Shown one piece after another: positions 1 to 11,159 of a stretch of DNA of 64,000 nt; the first letter of the stretch is position 1, and each line of letters starts with the position of its first letter. The stretch is from Toxorhynchites rutilus septentrionalis. Taxonomy: Eukaryota; Arthropoda; Insecta; Diptera; Culicidae. The notes under the pieces are model-generated. The model saw only the letters and a program-made list of their open reading frames with translations. It made no database searches and was not told the origin of the DNA. The stretch lies in assembly GCF_029784135.1 (NCBI RefSeq), contig NC_073746.1, positions 62,842,097 through 62,906,096 on the forward strand. Reading direction: 5' to 3'. Made by a program: the position numbers and the translations under genes.

Positions 1-360
1 TCCCGGGAATAAATGATAGTCGCTAGGGGCGAGGTCTGGGGAGTAAGTAGGATGCTCGAACACAGTCCATTTGATTTTTTTCAATCGTTCTTGAGTTACG
101 CGAGCAGAATGGGGCCGCGCATTATCGTGGATGAGGAAAACTCCTTTCGTCAATAAACATAGCCTTTTGTTCTTAATCGGTCCAAAACTTCACAATAGTA
201 TTTTAAAACTCAAAAAAACACGAACGACGCGTCCGTGCCGACCAAGGTTTCTTGCAAACTGCTTAGAAATGTTGTGAAATAATATGGTAAAATTTTGTAA
301 TTCCAATTTTCCATGTGAGATGGCGCTGGGGCACTGAAACTTATTTTTTGAACGACCCTC
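1..360 (-). mobile_element. Mariner element remnant, transposase C-terminal part
   Basis: Bases 1-150 read on the minus strand give a mariner transposase catalytic block: an HDNARPH motif, then HPTYSPDLAPSDYHLF, with 34 residues between the two aspartates, the D34D spacing of mariner. The frame breaks upstream near base 150, and most of the transposase N-terminus is missing. The stretch to about 355 looks like the element's 5' end and ends in GAGGGTCGTTCAAAAAATAA on the minus strand, a plausible terminal repeat. The other end lies outside the window. This is a dead, internally deleted copy. Confidence 0.75.
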
Positions 361-361
361 G

Positions 362-665
362 TGAAGCAATCTTTGAATCTAAATGATTCACGGGAGACAA
401 TTCGTCAAATTTTGGAAAAAGTCTTTGCATTAAAAGGACTAAAAAGGTTAAAGCTCTCAATCTTACACCATCTCACATCAAAAGACGTCTGCGTTTTGCC
501 AAAGCTCACATGAATGAACAATGAGACATGGTATGTCATGACAAAGAACGTTTTCGAACGAATACATTTTGCTACATACCATAACCAACAGTTAATTTTT
601 TTTTACTATTTACTTTGCTATGTTATCTTCAGCGACGAAAAAAAGTTCAATATATACATATACTT
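362..665 (+). pseudogene. Tc1-like transposase remnant
   Basis: Broken plus-strand frames match the middle of a Tc1 transposase. Around 475-515 they read HIKRRLRFAKAHMNEQ, like the Tc1 segment before the catalytic core. Around 622-660 they read VIFSDEKKFNIY, the family's hallmark VIFSDEKKFNL block that carries the first catalytic aspartate. Stops and frameshifts lie between them, and the C-terminal DNAPxH and D34E parts are absent. It directly abuts the mariner remnant to its left and is oriented opposite to it. Confidence 0.65.
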
Positions 666-699
666 TATTCTAAGCATTCTACAATGTATGAATGTATCT

Positions 700-2586
700 T
701 GTTGAAATTCTAACTGTTTGTGTTGCAACGAAATATAATCAGGGTGGTCTTATAGAAGTTGGACAGAGTGTACTTCATTTCGTTCTCATCATTAAGTGTA
801 TACGAGAAAAAGGCTCATAATATCAAACACTTTTATATTTAAACTATTGAATGGTGTTTTTTCAAGAGTATGTGAATAAGCGCGCAACTTTCAACGGACT
901 GGTTCTCTAGTGCAATGCCCATGAATTGTTTATGGGGAATCTTCAGTGGCGTCGAGTGAAGTTTTCGCACTCGGACAAATCAAATCCCAATAAATAATCA
1001 TATTATTCTTAAAGATATGGTGTTTTAAAACAAAAAAGATCCACAGTCTATAGCCGATCCACAATGTCCCGATAATTGAAGCGACTTTAACACCCCGCAA
1101 ACCCAGAAACGGGCGATAAAAATAACAATCAAGTCACGATATCTCGCTCGGTACGACTGTAACAATTCCCAAACCCGGCGCCATTTCATTGTGGATCAAT
1201 CAACGATGCCGATCCGAGATAAGTGGAAAAAATGACTCATCACCCCATTGGAATCAGTGGCGGTTGATAGTATACTATATTTCACAAACAGTTCGGTATT
1301 CTGTCGTTATCGAACTCATCGATAAAAGTGATTCTGTGGGCAGTCATCGTTCCAAGCAAATGAAACTCACACACCACAGCGGATGACAACCAGGCATTGG
1401 GGTCGACATTCCATGTATGGTGTGGACTATACCTTTCCGATGGTAAGAATGTGTTGTTGTGATATGCTCTCGCGGTGGCCACGTAGCGCGAAATAAACTT
1501 ATCAGTTTCCTTTTCTCGCTTTGGTAGCCAAAAACTTTACCGTCGAGCGCTGAGCTGTATTTGCGCCACCGTCACCGCCACCGCTTGGGAGATGCTGATT
1601 CGGAATGGCGGTTCCGTTAGATTTTTCACTCTCATTCTGGTAGGTTTACATCCCAAACCGGCTCGTCTTGTAGCTCACAACAGCTGTAGTGAAGAGTGGA
1701 GAGGGAAGAGATGGAGTAACCCGGAAGGGCGCAACAAAATGCGACGCACGCTACACACTTGATTTGGACGGGCGGATTTTTTTACGAATACCTGTATACC
1801 CCGCCTCTCCTTGCCCCATGATCAACTTCTCTTCTCCATGCGCGGTTCTTGTTCGTTTGTCTTATATTGGCACCGCATCCGACCTATTGCCGGGATTTCA
1901 CCACCTATGTTGATCGGAAGATAATTCTGAATAGATCTGATACTTCGCTAATAAGTATGTGATGGCTATTGACACCTTTGATTACAATCCGCCACCACTC
2001 TAAACGCCCCAAATGATTCCACGCCATTCAATGAAACTGTCACCGAAGGAAGCACAAAAGCACCACATCACAAGATTCATTTATTTTTCGTTTTATTTTT
2101 TCCTGTCGAAAACTATTTCCGCCTTCTGCTGCCCACCGGTTGACCCCAAATTCCACCCAATTCTGGTTTGGTCGTGAATTTCTCCGAGCCTATATTAGGA
2201 ATGCTCATAAAATAAATTGCCTCGGGATATACACATTTATGGGAGATGGCTCGCCCCGCGCATCGTTAGATATATTGGTTGTGGTTATTTGATCGTGAAA
2301 AAAGCACTCTATCATTGGTGGGCCCAAACAGAGAAACTTTGTCTTTCATCAATTGTCGTTGAATGAACAATAATAGTAAACAGTTAATTTATCTACAAGG
2401 TGCTAGGGGAAACTGAATTGATTACCATTAAATATGCACCAAAATCGGAAGAATGTGCCGAGATAATTGCTCGAATTCTGTGCAGACGTCACGAATGGGC
2501 AATTGGTTATGCTATGCCCAGAACAGAAGAAAAAAACATACATAGATTGTAGCTGACCAAAAATAAGTTTGTGAATATAAACGCTA
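700..2586. other. Intergenic, no supported gene
   Basis: No coding frame of convincing length or composition is visible. The 1090-1920 part is less AT-rich than its surroundings and holds short open frames, but none resembles a known family. An unrecognised non-coding or regulatory segment is possible. Confidence 0.4.
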
Positions 2587-3275
2587 TACTGGTCGGACTC
2601 GATTATATACAAACTCGATTATACACAATTTTGGAAAAACATATTTTTTTTATATTTCAAATATGGCTTATTTCAAGAAGAAATGTAACCTTTCAACGTT
2701 AAGGTGAAGTTTAAGTGGCTATTACATGTACAGTGGGGTGAAAATCGTGATTTTTGAAGATTTGCCTTGAATTTTCACCAGGAATTGTTTATATCGATAT
2801 TGCAGCCAAATCAAGAAAGATAGAAATTCGCCGCCAAAGAACAAATTGTAGAGCGGTTAAAGAACTTCAATTTAATTGAAAGAAACAATCTAATTTAAAA
2901 TAAATTTTTAGGATAAAATTAATAATAACACATTTTTAAATTATTAACTTTTAAGTTTTTCACTTCCAAAATGTTATTAAAATCTACTAATTTAGTTATT
3001 CCACTACTACATCCTGTACTAAATTTTCTCATCTTTCAAATAAAGGGCTTTAGAATCGTCTTTCGTAGCGTACTTTTTCATGTAGAACCAATTTGATTTT
3101 TTCATGTGAGAAAGGTGTTTTCTGACTTTAAGGGGATGAATCAAAAATCAAATTCCTCTTTTATATTCAAAAAAACAAAAAATACATGCAAAAAAAATTT
3201 TAAAAAAATTTTTTTGACTCGATTATATACAGTGAAAAGAAATCAAAAACTGTGTATAATCAAGTCCGAGCTGTA
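2587..3275. mobile_element. MITE with TA target site and ~23-bp TIR
   Basis: The left end TACTGGTCGGACTCGATTAT matches the reverse complement of the right end, TACAGCTCGGACTTGATTAT, with a few substitutions. TA dinucleotides flank both ends, as expected for the Tc1/mariner/pogo superfamily. The interior is very AT-rich with no transposase, so it is non-autonomous. A lone related end (TGTATATAATCGAGTC) recurs near 13290, indicating a dispersed family. Confidence 0.65.
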
Positions 3276-3678
3276 TAAGATAGTCATGAAAACATCTCGC
3301 TGTCGATTTAGATCAATAATAGTCGCAGTTAGCGTACCGAATGAAATGCATTTTAAAAATGATATCTTACATTCCTGATTTTTGACATCCTTATCGATTG
3401 AAAATATGTAATTTTTTATTCATCAATTTTGATTTCTAACAAAGGGAAGTTCCAACCAAACAAAGAAAAACCTTACGATTTTTTTCTGAATTATTCAAGA
3501 ACACTTGTTAAATGCAGTGTATAGGGGAAGTGGGGGCATAGTGGTCACCCTAAGAAATATGCCCATTTCCAGCGTCCACATACCGCTTCAATTCCCGTTT
3601 CTCGAAGAATATTACAGTTCAACCCATTGTTGTTCAAGATAGCAAAAAGCTTCCACAAAAAATCGAACATTTTTAAAC

Positions 3679-4690
3679 GGTTTTATTTAGCTTGCCCTGT
3701 AATCTGTTTGTATGTTTGTATTATTATATGTTTGTAACATGTTTGCCTGTAGCGCTGACCCACATTAATAGAAATTTGACCCATTTCCTGTTGACCGATT
3801 GATCTGAAATTTGGAACATACCTTTATCTCTGTAGTTATTATAAAACTGCGTATTTCATGATGATGGTTGATCACATATTTTCTAAAAACCTCATCAATA
3901 TGGGTTTTCCAAAACCCCATCAATATGGGTATCAAATGAAAGGGCTTGACTAGTAGAATACGGTTATTTATGCTAAATGTAAATCCAAGATGGATGCCAC
4001 TACAAAATGGCGGACTACATATTTTCTCAAAACCTCATTAATATGGGTATCAAATGAAAGGGCTTGACTAATAGAACACGGTTATTTATGAAAAATGCAA
4101 ATACATCAAAATCCTACCAAATGGAGGACTACATATATTATGTCAAAACCCCATTTATATAGGTATCAAATGAAAGGGCTTGACAAGTAGAACACAGTTA
4201 TTTAAGAAAAATGCAAATCTATGATGACTGCCACTATCAAATTTGAATTTCTGAAAATCCGATTAATATGGGTATCAAATGAAAGGGCTCGAATAGTAGA
4301 TCACAGTAGATCATGAAAAATCCAAATCCAAGATGGCCGCAATCAAAACATAGCAAATTACATTATTAAACGGTTTTATTTAGCTTGATCTGTTCGTATG
4401 TATGTTTGTATGTATGTAGGGTTGTCGCACATTAATAGAAAATTGACCAATAGGAACTGACCGAATTTATAAAATACCTTTATCTCTGCTGTCATTTGAA
4501 AACTGCTTATCTTGAAAAATCCACCGCTACAAAATAGCTGATTCCATATCATCTCAAAAAAAAAAGGCTGATTGTTATATGTGTATCAAACGAACGAACT
4601 TGACTTGGAGAACACACTATGTATTTTCTGCAATCCACTCAATATCGGTATCAAATGAAATTTTTTGACTGATAGAATAAAGTACAATGG
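3679..4690 (+). repeat. Diverged tandem repeat, ~118-bp period
   Basis: The phrase GGTATCAAATGAAAGGGCT recurs at about 3925, 4043, 4161 and 4270, with a diverged fifth copy near 4634, giving a spacing of 118, 118 and 109 bp. Each copy is followed by a GA(C)TAGTAGAA-CACGGTTATTTATG-like stretch. The flanking phrase CGGTTTTATTTAGCTTG also occurs twice (3678 and 4373), so the array includes a second repeated segment of about 690 bp. Confidence 0.75.
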
Positions 4691-4784
4691 TTTTATTGTA
4701 GAGAAATGTTCTAATAAAACAGATAATGTACTAAAAACTATTGAAGAAAATAAGTTAAAAAAAAACTAAAAACGTACGTTTAAC

Positions 4785-5034
4785 GTACTAAAAGCTAGAA
4801 AATAATTAGGCAAGTAGCAGTTAGTAGTTATCACACCTCTCCTCCATTAGTCGAGGGCATTGATAAGACTAAAACAGAATCGTGGGGCACGTTGGATTTC
4901 CATAATCCACAATTAGCGACTTCATCGTATGTCCCACGATTTTATTTTAATCTTATCAATGCCCTAAACTAATGAAGAAGAGATGTGATAACTGCTAACT
5001 GCTACTTGCCTAATTATTTTCTAGCTTTTAGTAC
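4785..5034. repeat. Long inverted repeat (106-bp arms, 38-bp loop)
   Basis: Bases 4785-4890 are the reverse complement of 4929-5034 with no visible gaps and about 11 mismatches (roughly 90 percent identity). Both arms begin GTACTAAAAGCTAGAAAATA when read from the outside. A transcript would form a long hairpin. Eight of the differences are C on the left arm against T in the inverted right arm, which on a minus-strand RNA would be G-U wobble pairs. Confidence 0.85.
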
Positions 5035-5825
5035 ATTATTATGTTTAATCACAATTTAACCGTTTAACTTAAAAAGCTTTTTTTACTTATTTTATTTTTT
5101 TCTTGGAGATAAAGTGGTCACCTAGTGGGGGCAAAGTGGTCACCCGCACATATCAAGCTAAATGGGATAGATTTATGCGTTTTTTTCGACCAAATTTGTT
5201 CAAATTATATTTGATATAACAGGTACATGTATGAAATAAGCTTGGCCTATTCACCTAGAGTCTCAATTTGAATTTTCTCATGCAAACAAAACGTAGTAAG
5301 AAACACATAACGTTCCGCATAATGAGGCTTGATTTAGTTGGAATGGCATATTTATCCAGGGTCAAAGCCACAAAAGGATCCTCTTCAAGAGCAGAATGTG
5401 ATGCGGTATATCAGCTTTAGTAAACAGAACATTGTAGGTTGTTATTCGCCTATGACCACTTTGCCCCCAAACATCAAACTAATTTCTACGCTAATTAATC
5501 GCTGAGATTAAACTAAATATCTGTTAACCTCCCCTAGAATATGTGAACAGTTGTCCAAACTGATGATTTGTCCAACATATTAGATTGAATAAAATAAATT
5601 TCACGAGAAATTCCTTAGATACCATGCGCACAGAACTACAGCCTAATGGCTACCGGGAGAGCAATTTCTGTATTTATTTATATTTTGACATGCGACAGCT
5701 CTACTGAAGTACAGGGTGACTCAAAAGTCATTAAATTCTTCAAACTTAAGGTGACTACCAATACGGCATGACCCATGACCAATTTGCCCTCACTACCCCT
5801 ATGTATGAACTTTTCTCCCCATCCT

Positions 5826-6103
5826 TCTTCTTCTTCTTCAATGGCACTAACGTTCCTAGAGGAACTTCGCCGTCTCAGCGTAGTATTACTTGCGTCATTT
5901 TTTATTAGTACTTAGTTGAGATTTCTATGCCAAATAACATGCCTTGAATGCATTCTGAATGGCAAGCTATAGAATACGCGTGATCACAGTGCAAGTCGGA
6001 GGAAATTTCTTTGACGAAAAATTCCCCCGACCAGAACGGGAATCGAACCCGAACACCCGGCATGTTAGTTATGACGCTAACCACTCGGCCACGGGAGCAC
6101 ATA
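5826..6103 (-). mobile_element. tRNA-derived SINE (Feilai-like), full length
   Basis: The minus strand begins GTGCTCCCGTGGCCGAGTGG, an A box. About 50 bases further comes GGGTTCGATTCCC, a near-perfect RNA polymerase III B box. A non-tRNA body follows, ending in a CATTGAAGAAGAAGAAG tail. The 13-bp sequence TTCTCCCCATCCT flanks it exactly on both sides (5813-5825 and 6104-6116), a target duplication typical of LINE-assisted retroposition. The organisation matches the Feilai SINE of Aedes; the family name is from memory. Confidence 0.8.
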
Positions 6104-6802
6104 TTCTCCCCATCCTATTAACTACCAAAACCAGTGCGCGAAGGGCAATACACCAAATAGCAGCACACAAAATTGGAGGTTGTTATGCCAACGTTGGTAG
6201 CATTTTTTTCTTCTAATTTCACGCGTCGATAATCATCTGTTTGTCTAAACTTGACTGCCAACTTGTCTACAACAGTGGCGCATCCAAAACCAACATTCAG
6301 CCATCGGGTCATCTCTAATTTATGCCGCCGCTCTCAACCGAAGAAGATCGCCGAGTTCCCAATACTTCAGCAAACCAGTTTCTTTCACTTCAAATCAACA
6401 GCGTTCCGAAAGATAAGCACGCGGTGATAATTCCACAGCAAAAGTGGATAGTCTATTCGAAAATCTAGCAATAGTAAAGCCCACATTCGCATCTTTTCTT
6501 TAGGTGGAAGCAGTTCCAGGGTTTCTACAAGATGCTTTCTCGAGGAAATTAGTTTTTTTTATAAAAGAATTCCATTAAATGTTAGATGCAACATATATGA
6601 ATGGCTGCATCATTCAATGGTGTCCAGTCATGGTTCATTATTGATAACATAAACGAATTAAATGGTGTAGCAGGCGAAAGAAATTGTAAGGTAAAGTAAT
6701 GCATTTTAGCATTTCAATAGTTATACTTTTTTTTTCGGAACCTTATAGAGTTGCGACCGTTAATTTGACCTATTGTAGTGCACTCCAGTTTACTATAGAT
6801 GT

Positions 6803-6952
6803 AAGAGTGCCAATGAAAATGGTCATCTCGAATTTTCAAATGGAACTTGATTAAAAATGTTGATTCCCACGAAAAACTACCCAATATTTTCAATCAAGTT
6901 CCCTTTGAAGATTCGAAGGTCACTTTTTTCCCATACATCCATTGGCACTCTA
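6803..6952. mobile_element. 150-bp hAT-type MITE with 8-bp target duplication
   Basis: The terminal repeats are AAGAGTGCCAATG on the left and, inverted on the right, TAGAGTGCCAATG. Sub-terminal sequence is also inverted (CAAATGGAACTTGATT against CAAAGGGAACTTGATT). ATAGATGT lies immediately outside both ends (6795-6802 and 6953-6960). An 8-bp duplication and YAGNG-type ends are hallmarks of the hAT superfamily. No coding capacity. Confidence 0.75.
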
Positions 6953-7092
6953 ATAGATGTACTGTCACCTCTTTCCATCACTAAGGGTGATAGTCGCACT
7001 AGGACTTTTCGTGCGTAGTGACGTCTTTTGACGCTGAGAAAGCTTCCGAAAAAAAGGTGGAAAGCAAATCTCAACACAGGTCCGAAATTTGA

Positions 7093-7800
7093 TTGTGCGT
7101 GACTCCCAGCGAAGTTTCAACTAAACATTGTTGGGAAGTATGGAGTAATCCGTGGTGCGATCTAGCTGGTCATTCGGAAGCATCAAATGCCCGGCAGCGT
7201 GGTCGATCGACCGGGAGAGGACCGAAACGTAAGACTGATGCAAGAACGGACACGCTAATCACTCGGGAAGTAAAGAAAAACCCACGAACGACCATTCGGG
7301 CGATTGGAGAAAGGTTGGATCTGGACCATTCAGATCGCCCCATTCAACGACGCTTGGTGGAGCGGGACCTGAAGAGCTGCTTCAAAAAAGAGCGACCGAT
7401 GATCAACAACACCAACAAATGAAAACGATTTCAGTTGGCGAGGGACCATGTCAACAATCCGCTGTAGTTCTAGAAACGCATTATTTGGTCAGACAGGTCC
7501 AAGTTTGAGCTATTTAACAAGAAAATGTGACGCTAAGTGTAGCAGAAGAGTTACGAGGGCCTTCAGGCATATACAACCAACTATAACTAACTATGACCTA
7601 CTGGACCCTCAACATCTTTGGAACCTCGTGGAGAGTATGCCAAAACATTGTCAGTTGGTTATGGAGATTTTTTGTTGTTCTGAAAAATAAATCAACAATT
7701 CTGAAATGACAAAATAGTCTACTAATTATCTACTTTTACATTGTATTGACTGGAATACTGAAAAGTTTGAAAAAACTTTTAAAAACTTTGATTTTGAATG
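7093..7800 (+). pseudogene. Tc1-like transposase, internally deleted
   Basis: The 5' part (about 7190-7420) encodes a paired-type DNA-binding segment of Tc1 transposases (GRGPKRKTDART, EVKKNPRTTIRAIGERL, RRLVERDLKS). The 3' part (about 7595-7660) encodes the family's C-terminal motifs: a degraded LDPQHLWNLVESMPKHC, corresponding to the usual PDLNPIEN-LW and LVESMP blocks. Most of the DDE catalytic core between them is deleted and the frame is broken near 7420. The phrase GTGCCCATCACTGTA near 7815 could be the right terminal repeat. Confidence 0.7.
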
Positions 7801-8137
7801 GGGGTAGATATGTTTGTGCCCATCACTGTATATGTGTAAATGCGTATGCATACGTGTTTGTGTCATCACTCCTTGCGATTCTCGAACCTACAAACGCATC
7901 AAAACAAAAGTTACGAATCGTTTATTCTGAGAGTACGTACAGCATTTTGGTCTTCTGGTACAATATGAAACGTTCCCGGAGACGAAGATACACTAGACTA
8001 AAATTTTTCCTGCAAACATTGCAACTTAGTACAGCATTTGCAAAATTACATATGATTTTCTAGAACCTTGTTTTCGGCACTTTTTTAAAATTGATGCAAA
8101 AAATGATATAAATTAGTTTTTAATAAATAAAGTAGGT

Positions 8138-8420
8138 CTTCGTAGCCACATCGGTTGAGCGTTCGCTTAGTAAGCGATCGATCGTGTGCTCAAAACTCAG
8201 GACCCTCATTGACCATCTTTGTGTTGTTACAGAATAACTACGTCCACGAAACAATCATCAGCGATGGAGATCGATCCACGGTCGAAATAAGATCGATTCA
8301 TCCATACAACTACTTTGCTCTGCAAGAAACATCGGGCTCCTGTTCTATTAATAACACAACAATGATCTTATCAACTGTCTCCACTGTCCAGTGGTCTAAC
8401 TGGATAATGGAAAAAAAGAA
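8138..8420 (+). mobile_element. Possible tRNA-derived SINE
   Basis: The start CTTCGTAGCCACATCGGTTG resembles a degraded A box, and GTGCTCAAAACTCAG about 40 bases later resembles a degraded B box. The following body has no coding features. A second sequence starting CTTCGTAAGCCACCGGTG occurs near 21668. The assignment rests on promoter-like spacing only; it could be another mobile fragment. Confidence 0.35.
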
Positions 8421-9023
8421 GGAAAACTCTTAAGCCTAAAAATGGCAACTGTGTAATGTGCGAACACTTCATTTTTAATGCAAATTTGTTTATAGATGAT
8501 TGAATTATAAAAACCCTGACATTCTTTGTGAAATAGGCTTCATTTAAACATCATTTACATGTATCGATACTGCCTATAACTTATAATACTAAACATTTTC
8601 GAAAAAATTACTGTCAAAACCAGCGATAAAATGTTTGCGTTAGCAAATTCGGAATTTGAATCATGTTTCGAAGCACGAATTTTCCAAAAAAGAATAGCTA
8701 ATTGACTTTAATTTGATATATCGATCATCTAAATCGGTCTAGTATCTCAAATTTAAAAAAAAATCGGAATTTGAGATAAAACGGTAGACTTCTTCCGGTG
8801 AAGGAAGTTTCACTGCTTTTTGTACTGCGATTCAAAAATTGTTCTAGACGAGAGAAGAAAATTATTCTTACCCACATACATTGTAAATTCAACGTGGTAG
8901 TGTGGTCAAACGTAACGCAGTTGAATATCGCAAAAACCAAAGTGTGTGATGTGCTCAGACATTTCCGTGGGCAGAACAGCGTAGCCTGAACGTCGCAGTG
9001 GATCTTACAAGTATCAGCCGAAA

Positions 9024-9480
9024 TGAACAACGTTAAAAAGCAAACACTGGACTATCAGATTATGAAATCGCAATGAAATACGGTACCGGTCAAAGCACCG
9101 TTTGAAGAAGTTGTCTACGAGTAGTATTTTGTTTTTACAGAGCAAGCCAAAAACGAAACAAGACAATGACCAAAACTCGCGAGGTTGTATGATCAGTTTC
9201 TTTTGAGGTACGAAGGATGCTTGCTAATTGACGACTTACTTCACTTCAAAACATACTTAAAGATGGGTTTCAGATAGTTTCCTGGTCAAAAATCTTACCT
9301 AGGAGTTGTCCCTGGCAGACAGTCGTAAGTGCGTGATTTGGCAAGGTTGCCCTGATGGAGCGAAAGTCAAGATATTTGTGACAGTCTTGTTTGTTTGATG
9401 GACTCTACGTTGTACAAAGAATAATGCCTCAAGGAACACGCCTTCACAATAGCGCATTGCGCAGGTATATTAGAAATTAA
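9024..9480 (+). pseudogene. Degenerate IS630/Tc1-mariner-type transposase
   Basis: Scattered frames retain family-like blocks: KQTLDYQI and KYGTGQSTV near 9040-9105 (a helix-turn-helix-like N-terminus), GCLLIDDLLHFKT near 9217-9250 (position of a DDETYVK-type catalytic motif), then MDSTLYKE near 9399-9425 followed by CLKEHAFTI. Multiple stops and frameshifts make it non-functional. The superfamily call is by motif order, not by alignment. Confidence 0.5.
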
Positions 9481-9852
9481 GAGAAATGCGTAACGCGTAC
9501 TTTTGCGTTTTTAACTCATTTGATCTCCAAGATATTAGTGATTTTATTTGAGTTACTCTCAAGGTATACATTATAATGATTTATAATGATTTATTTGGTA
9601 AATCAACAGACACTTCACTGTCCTAATGATATTAATGAAACTATCTTATCATAACAATGAAATTTCGCTGGACCGCACTTCGTGAAATATGGTAGTCAAA
9701 ACCCGAAGCTACTTTGTTGAACAACCGCTGCAGCCCTTGAACGGCTGAGTCGCATCCATAGCTAGTACGACGGAAAGGTACTCGAAGGAAGACGTAGTTT
9801 CGTAGAGTTCGAGATTGAACGTTGATGTTTTCGAGGATCACTGGGCATCAGG

Positions 9853-9985
9853 GTTGCCACATATACAGAATATTCTGTATTTTACAGATTTTTCGTCAAA
9901 TTTAAGATACAGAATCTGTATATACAGAATTACAGATTTCAGCAAAAATACAGAATTTACAGATTTTTAAATAAATCTATTTAAA
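9853..9985. repeat. Low-complexity ACAGAAT/ATTCTGT repeat
   Basis: After GGGTTGCCAC the sequence is a run of TACAGAAT, ATTCTGTAT, TACAGATTT and related words in both orientations. It is AT-rich and self-complementary over short distances. It may be the edge of the hAT-like remnant that follows. Confidence 0.5.
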
Positions 9986-10399
9986 ATATTAGATTTATTA
10001 CAGTGCATGCATAGATAACTTGACTTATAAAAATGTTGAACGCAACGCAACGAGATGGTTTTTGTTGGGGGCAATAGTTAAGCGAAATCTTAAGCGTTTT
10101 GAAGAGCTACAATAATTCTTTTCGTTCCATGTTTTTTTATTTATAATGATACTACATGTTGGTTCAACATGTTCCATGTTACATATGACCATAATCAATC
10201 TGCCAATCGTACAATGATTAGCAAAAATTATCACAAAAACTTTATTGGATACACTAAAATTGGCGATTCTCGGCAAACATTTCCAAATCTGAAATGTAAC
10301 GTTCAATTGAACAACTTCGCAATGTTTGAAAGACTTTCGTCGGTGAATGATGATGGAACAGACGACGAAACATTACAGAAGACCATATAAAAGGAAATT

Positions 10400-10770
10400 G
10401 TACTGCATTTTCAAGACTTTTACAACAAGTTAAACCTGAAATATATTTTCCTTACATCAAAGAACAAATTTGGACATGGTTTGAAACGCTTTCCGTCTCG
10501 CAGTGACGAAAGTTTCGGATCAATTTTAGAACAAACTCATCGATCTACAAATGATTGAGTTTTATCCTTATATGCGGAATAAGCGTTACGAGTGTTGTTG
10601 TCTTGCGTAGAATTTATGTGAATCTGGATTTCCTACAATGCTGCTTTTGGGAACAAAGCACCGTAACAGAGTGGGTATCGAAGACATGAGGTGTGCTTTT
10701 CGACAACGTTCTCAAGAATTACGATTTTGGGGGAAATCGTTCATGCGCAGTTGCCATACTGACTTGCCAA
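10400..10770 (+). pseudogene. hAT-type transposase C-terminal remnant
   Basis: Frames with stops read HFQDFYNKLNLKYIF near 10410-10455 and KHRNRVGIEDMRCAF near 10657-10700. The second block resembles the C-terminal dimerisation region (KNRNRL..E.D.RCALS) of the ZBED/SCAND3-like hAT lineage. The catalytic part is not recognisable. Whether the low-complexity stretch at 9853 with its CAGGGTTGCCA start is the same element's end is unknown. Confidence 0.45.
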
Positions 10771-11159
10771 GCTTTATATACCTTTTTTGTAATCAGATAC
10801 AAGTATAACATCAAATGTGTTGCGAATATAACTATAATATAAACCCGTTTGTATTTTTACATGCCTTTACTGATATAATACAAACTTTCTTACAAAATAC
10901 AAAATGCTGATATAGAGGGGGAATTGAGCAAAAAAGGTTGAAAACCACTGGGTTAAACGATCCTATGACTAACTAAAAAGAAAGTTCTCAACGGCGCTGA
11001 AACTATTCACAGAGACTTCCAGGGTCAAACATAGTGGAAAGTGATGAGGTACTAATTTCACAAGAGGCGCTGATGCTACCGATAGTGTCGGAGCTTCGCA
11101 AAGCAAAGATCGAGCATGCGGCCGTTCTCATTACTAACGGAATTGATTTGCTGAAGCAA

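Larger units (their letters stand above)
3523..5800. mobile_element. 2.3-kb TIR element carrying a minisatellite and a hairpin
   Basis: The left end AGGGGAAGTGGGGGCATAGT (3523) is mirrored at the right end, where the reverse complement from 5800 reads AGGGGTAGTGAGGGCAAATT; both continue TGGTCA. The same GGGGGCAAAGTGGTCA motif recurs inside at about 5130 (direct) and 5450 (inverted), so this may be a compound or nested structure. A TGTAT-like sequence lies outside both ends, but the target duplication is not certain. No transposase is present. The interior holds a tandem repeat (3679-4690) and a long hairpin (4785-5034). Confidence 0.5.

Noticed and set aside
3679..4690. A CRISPR-like array
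   Set aside because: The copies are contiguous diverged units without conserved short repeats and unique spacers, and the genome is an insect's.
6020..6103. A functional tRNA gene on the minus strand
   Set aside because: The A and B boxes are present, but the cloverleaf is incomplete and the sequence continues into a SINE body with a flanking 13-bp duplication.
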